NCBI RefSeq assembly: GCF_023073355.1
Contig: NZ_JADPJI010000005.1
Location: 124,001-188,000, forward strand
Source: Bradyrhizobium sp. 199
GTDB taxonomy: Bacteria > Pseudomonadota > Alphaproteobacteria > Rhizobiales > Xanthobacteraceae
DNA: 64,000 bases
Direction: 5' to 3'
Shown in pieces: positions 58,635 to 64,000 of the stretch. Positions within the stretch are counted from its first letter, which is position 1, and every line of letters begins with the position of its first letter. The position numbers were made by a program, and so were the translations under genes. The notes beneath the pieces were generated by a model. It made no database searches, was not told the origin of the DNA, and saw only the letters and a program-made list of their open reading frames with translations.

Positions 58635-61600
58635 GGCTGGTTTCCTTTTCAGCGAGGGAGGTGGAATTGGTCTTGGCGCCGTCAAGGCTCATCGCCAGCA
58701 CGCGCGCGACGTGAAGCGCTTCGCGCTGGGCGCCGTCGTGAATCTGGTGTCGGCATGAGGTGCCGTCGGCAACAATGAGCGTATTTTGCCCCGCGCGCCG
58801 CACTGCGGGTAGTAGCGAGAGCTCGGCCATCTCAATCGAGGCATCGTAGGTGTCCGCGCCATAGCCGAAGGCGCCCGCCATGCCGCAGCAGCTCGAGTCT
58901 ATGGTCTCGACGGTCAGGCCGGGGATCAATCGCAGCACCTGCTCGACCGGCTTGAAGGCGCCGAAGGATTTTTGATGGCAATGGCCGTGCACCATGGCCT
59001 TGTCGGCGACGGCGCCGAGCGGCAATTGCAGCCGGCCCGCCCCGGCCTCGCGCACCAGGAATTCCTCGAAGGTGAGGGCGTGGGTGCCGACAGCCTCGGC
59101 GTTATCGTCCTTGCGGAGCGAAGCGAGCTCGTCGCGCAGTGTCAGCAGGCAGCTCGGCTCGAGGCCGACGATCGGCACGCCGCGCGCGGCAAAGGGTGCG
59201 AAGGCAGCCACCAGCCGGTCAAGCTCGGCCTTGGCTTCGTCGATGAGACCGGCAGAGAGGAAGGTGCGGCCGCAACAGAGCGGGCGGCTGCCGGCCAATG
59301 GCTTGGGCAGATGCACACGATAGCCGCCAGCTGTCAGCACCCGCAGTGCGGAGTCGAGATTTTCGCGCTCATAGACGCGATTGAAGGTATCGGCGAACAG
59401 CACGACCTCGTGGCCCGTCTCCGGACCAATCGCATCCGCGGGCGGCGCAAACACGTCGCTGCGGAAGGCGGGTAGCGCCCGGCGCGCGCTGATGCCGGCA
59501 AAGCGCTCGAACAGCTTTCGCAGCAGTGGGCTGCGGTTGCGCAAATTCGCCAGTGGCGCGAAGCGCGAGGCGAGGCCGGCATAGCGCGGGAGATAACCGA
59601 CCAGGCGGTCGCGTAGCGTCAGCCCGTGGGAGGCGACGCGTGCGGCGAGGACTTCGATCTTCATCTTGGCCATGTCGACGCCGGTCGGGCACTCATGTCG
59701 GCAAGCCTTGCAAGAGACGCAGAGCTTTAGCGTGTCCATCATCTCGTCGGAAGAAAGTGCGCCCGCGCCGAGTTGGCCAGAGATCGCGAGCCGCAAAGTG
59801 TTCGCTCGCCCTCGCGTGACATCCTTCTCATTGCGCGTCGCGCGGTAGGACGGACACATCACGCCGCCCTCGAGCTTGCGGCAGGCACCGTTGTTGTTGC
59901 ACATCTCGATCGCGCCCTGGAAGCCGCCGCCGGCGCCGGGCCATGCGGACCAGTCGAGCTTGGTCTTGAGCTCGCCGACGCGATAGTCGGGCTTGAAGCG
60001 GAACAGCGAGCGGTCGTCCATTTTGGGCGCGTCGACGATCTTGCCGGGGTTGAGGACGCCGTCGGGATCGAAGCGCTGCTTCACCTCCCTGAAGTCGGCA
60101 ACTAGGCGCTCGCCGAACATGGTCTCGTGGAATTCGGAGCGCACCAGGCCGTCGCCATGCTCGCCGGAATGCGAGCCCTTGTATTCGCGCACCAACGCGA
60201 AGGCTTCTTCAGCAATGGCGCGCATCGCCTTGACGTCTTTTTCCAGCTTCAAATTCAGCACCGGGCGCACATGCAGGCAGCCCTCGGACGCATGCGCATA
60301 CATCGTGCCGCTGGTGCCGTGCCTGGCGAACACCTCGTTCAGCCGCGCGGTGTAGTTGGCCAGATGCGGCAGCGGCACGGCGCAGTCCTCGACGAAGGAG
60401 ACCGGCTTGCCCTCCTGCTTCATCGACATCATGACGTTGAGGCCGGCGGCTCGGAAATCGGCGATGCCGCTCTGCAGCGCCGGCTCAATGATCTCGACCA
60501 CGCCGCCCCATTTGCGCTTGTCGTTGTTCCAACCGAAGCCGAGATCACCCATCAGCTCGCCGAGCTGCTTGAGGCGCGTCACATTATCAGCCTGGTCCTC
60601 TTCGGCGAACTCGACCACCAGCACGGCGTCCGGATCGCCCTTGATCGCAGCAGAGATGATGGGCCGGAACATCGCGATGTCGCGGCCGAGCACGATCATG
60701 GTGCGGTCGACCAGCTCGACCGCGATCGGCTTGAGTTTCACCAGATGCTGGGCCGCGTCCATCGCCTCGTAGAAGCTGCCGAAATGACAGACGCCGAGGG
60801 CCTTGTTGCGGATCACCGGCCACAGCTTCAGCTCGACCTTGGTGGTGAAGGCCAACGTGCCCTCGGAGCCGACCAGGAGATGGGCCATGTTGTTGCGCAC
60901 ATTGCGCGGCACCAGCGCATCGAGATTGTAGCCGCCGACGCGGCGCTGCACTTTTGGAAAGCGCGCCGCGATCTCGTCGGCCTCGCGCATCCCGAGATCG
61001 AGCATGTCGCGGAACAGGGCGCGCGCGCTGTCGTTCGCATCGAGATCTGAGAGATCGCGCGACACCTCGCCGAAGCGGCTCAGCGTGCCGTCGGCGAGCG
61101 CCGCCTCCATCGACAGCGTGTTGTCGCGCATGGTGCCGTAGCGCAGGCTGCGGCCGCCGCAGGAATTGTTGCCGGCCATGCCGCCGATGGTGGCGCGCGA
61201 CGCGGTGGAGACGTCAACCGGAAACCACAGGCCGTGCTTCCTGAGCTGGCGGTTGAGGTCGTCGAGCACGATGCCCGGCTCGACGACGCAGGTCCGGCCC
61301 TCGACGTCGAGCGACAGGATCCGGTTCAGGTGCTTGGAGAGATCGACGACGAGCCCGTCATTGACGGTCTGGCCGCATTGCGAGGTGCCGCCGCCGCGCG
61401 GGGTGACCTTGTGTCCCTCGTCGCGGGCAATCGCCAGCGCCAGCAGGGCCTCGTCCATGGTCTTGGGCACGACCACGCCTGATGGCACGATCTGGTAGAA
61501 CGAGGCATCGGTGGCGTAGCGGCCGCGACTGAAACGGTCGAACAGGACGTCACCGGTGATTTCCCGGGCCAGCCGTGCCGCCAGACGGTCCGTTTGGACC

Positions 61601-61635
61601 GATTCCGGTGATTTTCCAGCCACTTCCGCCGCCAT
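58627..61635 (-). CDS. FAD-linked oxidase / Fe-S domain fusion (YdiJ-like 2-hydroxyacid dehydrogenase)
   Basis: A 1002-residue protein. Residues ~30-540 are a GlcD-type FAD-binding PCMH and C-terminal oxidase domain (PRGGGTSQCGQTVNDGLVVD, ATIGGMAGNNSCGGRSLRYG, GSHSGEHGDGLVRSEF). Residues ~600-1000 are a GlcF-type part with cluster cysteines (LCVSCKACRHECPTGVDM) and CCG-like motifs (RPLCCGRTF, SSCCGMAGAFGY). It oxidises a D-2-hydroxyacid (D-2-hydroxyglutarate, D-lactate or glycolate) and passes electrons to quinone. ATG 61635 is used because upstream codons look non-coding. It is divergent from serine-glyoxylate aminotransferase. Confidence 0.9.
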   Translation of the reverse strand: MAAEVAGKSPESVQTDRLAARLAREITGDVLFDRFSRGRYATDASFYQIVPSGVVVPKTMDEALLALAIARDEGHKVTPRGGGTSQCGQTVNDGLVVDLSKHLNRILSLDVEGRTCVVEPGIVLDDLNRQLRKHGLWFPVDVSTASRATIGGMAGNNSCGGRSLRYGTMRDNTLSMEAALADGTLSRFGEVSRDLSDLDANDSARALFRDMLDLGMREADEIAARFPKVQRRVGGYNLDALVPRNVRNNMAHLLVGSEGTLAFTTKVELKLWPVIRNKALGVCHFGSFYEAMDAAQHLVKLKPIAVELVDRTMIVLGRDIAMFRPIISAAIKGDPDAVLVVEFAEEDQADNVTRLKQLGELMGDLGFGWNNDKRKWGGVVEIIEPALQSGIADFRAAGLNVMMSMKQEGKPVSFVEDCAVPLPHLANYTARLNEVFARHGTSGTMYAHASEGCLHVRPVLNLKLEKDVKAMRAIAEEAFALVREYKGSHSGEHGDGLVRSEFHETMFGERLVADFREVKQRFDPDGVLNPGKIVDAPKMDDRSLFRFKPDYRVGELKTKLDWSAWPGAGGGFQGAIEMCNNNGACRKLEGGVMCPSYRATRNEKDVTRGRANTLRLAISGQLGAGALSSDEMMDTLKLCVSCKACRHECPTGVDMAKMKIEVLAARVASHGLTLRDRLVGYLPRYAGLASRFAPLANLRNRSPLLRKLFERFAGISARRALPAFRSDVFAPPADAIGPETGHEVVLFADTFNRVYERENLDSALRVLTAGGYRVHLPKPLAGSRPLCCGRTFLSAGLIDEAKAELDRLVAAFAPFAARGVPIVGLEPSCLLTLRDELASLRKDDNAEAVGTHALTFEEFLVREAGAGRLQLPLGAVADKAMVHGHCHQKSFGAFKPVEQVLRLIPGLTVETIDSSCCGMAGAFGYGADTYDASIEMAELSLLPAVRRAGQNTLIVADGTSCRHQIHDGAQREALHVARVLAMSLDGAKTNSTSLAEKETSHG

Positions 61636-61839
61636 AATCCGCTCTCGCCTGTTCGCCGGCACCGTCTTGCCTCCCGTCAGGGCCCTTGGCAAGCGAGCCC
61701 TGCTTCTTGTGCATTGACGGACCTCGTCGGGCGAGGGACAAGCCCGGCGAATAATGATATGCGAGCGGCTCGCCGGAGCTCTCAATTCGGCCAACCGACG
61801 TTAGAGGCAAGACAGCCTCAAAGACCGGGAAGGACGCTG

Positions 61840-63039
61840 ATGACCGTGCACAGTGGAAGGCATTTCCTACAGATTCCAGGACCGACCAACGTGCCCGACC
61901 GGGTGCTGCGGGCGATGGACATGCCGACGCTGGACCATCGCGGTCCGGAGTTCGCCGAACTCGGTTTCGCAGTTCTCGCTTCTATGCAGCGGGTGTTCCG
62001 CACCACGCAGCCGGTGATCATCTTCCCCTCGTCCGGCACCGGCGCCTGGGAAGCGGCGATGGTCAACGTGTTCTCGCCCGGCGACAAGCTCCTGATGTGC
62101 GAGACCGGCCAGTTCGCCGTGCTCTGGCGCGGCATCGCCGACAAGTTCAAGTTCGACGTCGACTTCATCCCGAGCGACTGGCGCCACGGCGCCGACCTTG
62201 TGGAGATCGAGAAGCGCCTGGTCGCCGACAAGCAGCACGCGATCAAGGCGGTCTGCGTCGTGCACAACGAGACTTCGACCGGTTGCGTGACGCCGCCGCT
62301 GGAGGTGCGCAAGCTGCTCGACCGCGTCAAGCATCCGGCGCTGCTGATGGTGGACACCATCTCCGGCCTCGGCTCGATGGAATATGAGCACGACGCCTGG
62401 GGCATCGACGTCTCGGTCGCCGGCTCGCAGAAGGGGCTGATGCTGCCGCCCGGTCTCGGCTTCAACGCCGTCTCGGAGAAGGCGCTCAGCGTCGCCAAGG
62501 CCAACCCCGGCATGCGCTCCTACTGGGACTGGCAGGAGGTGATCAACTTCAACAAGCTCGGCACCTTCCCTTATACGCCCGCCACCAACCTGCTCTACGG
62601 CCTGCGCGAAGCGGTGAAGATGCTGGAAGAGGAGGGGCTGGAGAACGTCTGGACCCGCCACAAGCGCCACAGCGCGGCGACGCGCGCCGCGATCAAAGTC
62701 TGGGGCCTGGAGACGCAGTGCGCCGACCCGGCTGCGCACTCGCCGGCGCTGACTGGCGTGCGCGTGCCGGATGGACACGACGCCGACGCCTTCCGCAAGG
62801 TGGTGCTGGAAAACTTCGACATGTCGCTCGGCACCGGTCTGAACAAGGTCAAGGGCAAGGTGTTCCGCATCGGCCATATCGGCCATTTCAACGATCTGAT
62901 GCTGATGGGTACGCTCGCCGGCGTCGAGATGGGTCTGGACCTCGCAAAGATTCCGCACCGAAGCGGCGGCGTCTTGGCGGCCATGGACGTCCTGAAGGGA
63001 CGCGACGTGGTCCCGATGGCCAAGGCTCAGGTCGCTTAA
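61840..63039 (+). CDS. Serine-glyoxylate aminotransferase family (class V, PLP)
   Basis: A 399-residue PLP enzyme. It has HFLQIPGPTNVPDRVLRAMD at the N-terminus, FPSSGTGAWEAAMVNVFSPG (phosphate-binding loop), LLMVDTISGLGSMEYEHDAW with the ring-stacking Asp, and Lys198 in AGSQKGLMLPPG as the Schiff-base lysine. It converts glyoxylate and serine to glycine and hydroxypyruvate, key in C1/C2 metabolism. GGAAGGA lies about 6 nt before ATG 61840. It is divergent from the 2-hydroxyacid oxidase, which may supply glyoxylate. An enoyl-CoA hydratase-like gene follows after 46 bp. Confidence 0.9.
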   Translation: MTVHSGRHFLQIPGPTNVPDRVLRAMDMPTLDHRGPEFAELGFAVLASMQRVFRTTQPVIIFPSSGTGAWEAAMVNVFSPGDKLLMCETGQFAVLWRGIADKFKFDVDFIPSDWRHGADLVEIEKRLVADKQHAIKAVCVVHNETSTGCVTPPLEVRKLLDRVKHPALLMVDTISGLGSMEYEHDAWGIDVSVAGSQKGLMLPPGLGFNAVSEKALSVAKANPGMRSYWDWQEVINFNKLGTFPYTPATNLLYGLREAVKMLEEEGLENVWTRHKRHSAATRAAIKVWGLETQCADPAAHSPALTGVRVPDGHDADAFRKVVLENFDMSLGTGLNKVKGKVFRIGHIGHFNDLMLMGTLAGVEMGLDLAKIPHRSGGVLAAMDVLKGRDVVPMAKAQVA

Positions 63040-63085
63040 ACCTCGGGCAAGGCTAAAGCCGACTAAACGAAGAAGAGAGCGCGCG

Positions 63086-63883
63086 ATGAACGCACCGACA
63101 GCCGCCAACGAAGACCTGCTCTACTCCGTCACGGACGGCATCGCGCGGATCACCTTCAACCGCCCGCAGGCGCGCAACGCAATGACCTTCGCCATGTATG
63201 ACCGCATGGCGGAGATCTGCCTGGAGATCAACGCCGATCGCTCGATCAAGGCGCTGATCCTGACCGGGGCCGGCGACAAGGCGTTCGCCTCCGGGACCGA
63301 CATTTCCCAGTTCCGTGCGTTCAAGACAGCGCAGGACGCGCTCGACTACGAGGCGCGGATCGACCGCGTGCTCGGCACGCTCGAGCAGTGCCGCGTGCCC
63401 GTGATCGCGGCGATCGCGGGCGCCTGCACCGGCGGCGGCGCCGGCATCGCCGCCTGCTGCGACCTCCGCATCGGCACCGAGACGACGCGGATCGGCTTTC
63501 CGATCGCGCGCACGCTCGGCAACTGCCTGTCGATGTCCAACATCAGCCGCGTCGTCGCGCTGGTCGGTCCCGCCCGCACCAAGGATCTGATTTTCAAGGC
63601 GCGCCTCGTCGAGGCGCAGGAAGCCCTCGCGCTCGGCCTGCTCAACGAGGTCGTGCCCGACGTCGAGACTCTGCAGCGCCGCGCCGACGAGACCGCCAAG
63701 CTCGTTGCCAGCCACGCGCCGCTCACGCTGGAGGCGACCAAGGAAGCGGTGCGCCGCATCCGCCGTACGCTGTCGCGTGAAGAGGGCGAGGACCTGATCC
63801 TGAAGGCCTATATGAGCGAAGATTTTCGCGAGGGCATGGACGCCTTCCTCAACAAGCGTACGCCGAACTGGAAGGGCAAGTAG
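63086..63883 (+). CDS. Enoyl-CoA hydratase/isomerase family protein
   Basis: A 265-residue crotonase: IARITFNRPQARNAMTFAMY, GAGDKAFASGTDISQFRAFK and AGACTGGGAGIAACCDLRIG as oxyanion-hole segments, then IGFPIARTLGNCLSMSNISR. It is probably co-transcribed with the aminotransferase gene (46 bp gap); the acyl-CoA is unknown. The remaining 117 bp to the window end contain nothing I can support. Confidence 0.9.
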   Translation: MNAPTAANEDLLYSVTDGIARITFNRPQARNAMTFAMYDRMAEICLEINADRSIKALILTGAGDKAFASGTDISQFRAFKTAQDALDYEARIDRVLGTLEQCRVPVIAAIAGACTGGGAGIAACCDLRIGTETTRIGFPIARTLGNCLSMSNISRVVALVGPARTKDLIFKARLVEAQEALALGLLNEVVPDVETLQRRADETAKLVASHAPLTLEATKEAVRRIRRTLSREEGEDLILKAYMSEDFREGMDAFLNKRTPNWKGK

Positions 63884-64000
63884 TTGGCTATCTTGCCGTC
63901 CCAGCAAAGTATCCCTCTGCCTCGCCGTCCTTAGTGAACCTGGGGCAGACGCAAAAGCCCCCCGGTGAGCTGCGAGTTGGACACATGACCTCTGGTGTTC

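Overview
The window looks like the chromosome of a Bradyrhizobium-type alphaproteobacterium. It is GC-rich. Three copies of an intergenic palindromic element (2597, 17712, 33881) resemble the ones scattered through Bradyrhizobium genomes. Gene content is dominated by aryl-CoA catabolism, orphan binding proteins and transporters (ABC, TRAP, TctC type), with FixK/FNR-type boxes. I saw no rRNA, tRNA or CRISPR array. Species identity is inference.

1-6.9 kb is an accessory region: a flavoprotein hydroxylase, a single-domain response regulator, small hypothetical genes and a decayed prophage (about 3.4-6.8 kb). The prophage keeps a small phage gene, a terminase large subunit truncated and fused to a membrane tail, and a GNAT gene. 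Four same-strand copies of an ~85-bp unit lie here. Each has the layout of a complete mini-gene: -35 box, 18-nt spacer, -10 box, ~25-nt leader and a hairpin. In three copies the hairpin is intact and followed by a T-run; the fourth is decayed. I propose they encode a small-RNA family.

7.0-17.7 kb holds a possible catabolic and uptake module: CaiB-type CoA transferase, two-component flavin monooxygenase plus reductase, 3-hydroxyisobutyrate-dehydrogenase-like enzyme, NMT1-type ABC transporter (binding protein, ATPase, two permeases), an IlvD/Edd dehydratase and a protein resembling the 2,5-dihydroxypyridine dioxygenase NicX with its metal ligands kept. A hydroxylated N-heteroaromatic is a plausible substrate.

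17.8-33.9 kb is an aerobic aryl-CoA (probably 2-aminobenzoyl-CoA) degradation locus. It has a CoA ligase, a bifunctional monooxygenase/reductase, RidA, enoyl-CoA hydratase, SDR, acyl-CoA dehydrogenase-like protein, second ligase, opine-dehydrogenase-like protein, 3-hydroxyacyl-CoA dehydrogenase, hydrolase, cupin, a second flavoprotein, an orphan binding protein and a MarR regulator. Six 16-bp palindromic boxes sit in the four promoter regions of this locus, so a single MarR regulon is likely.

33.9-41.3 kb is an energy/stress block: CHAD protein, phosphotransferase/P-loop kinase, Usp, ADP-forming acyl-CoA synthetase/acetyltransferase and a Crp/Fnr regulator, with two FixK/FNR-type boxes in the divergent promoter region. 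41.3-46.0 kb holds a cyclase-family hydrolase divergent from a TRAP transporter and an SDR, with a palindromic operator between. 46.0-52.7 kb has a two-subunit molybdenum hydroxylase with a leaderless ModA-like protein, a TctC-type binding protein and a DMSO-reductase-family oxidoreductase.

52.6-64 kb has a caspase-like protein lacking both catalytic residues, an enoyl-CoA hydratase, a radical SAM protein, two tandem paralogous glycosyltransferases, and a glyoxylate-linked group: GlcG/HbpS-like protein, a GlcD-GlcF-like fused oxidase, serine-glyoxylate aminotransferase and another enoyl-CoA hydratase.
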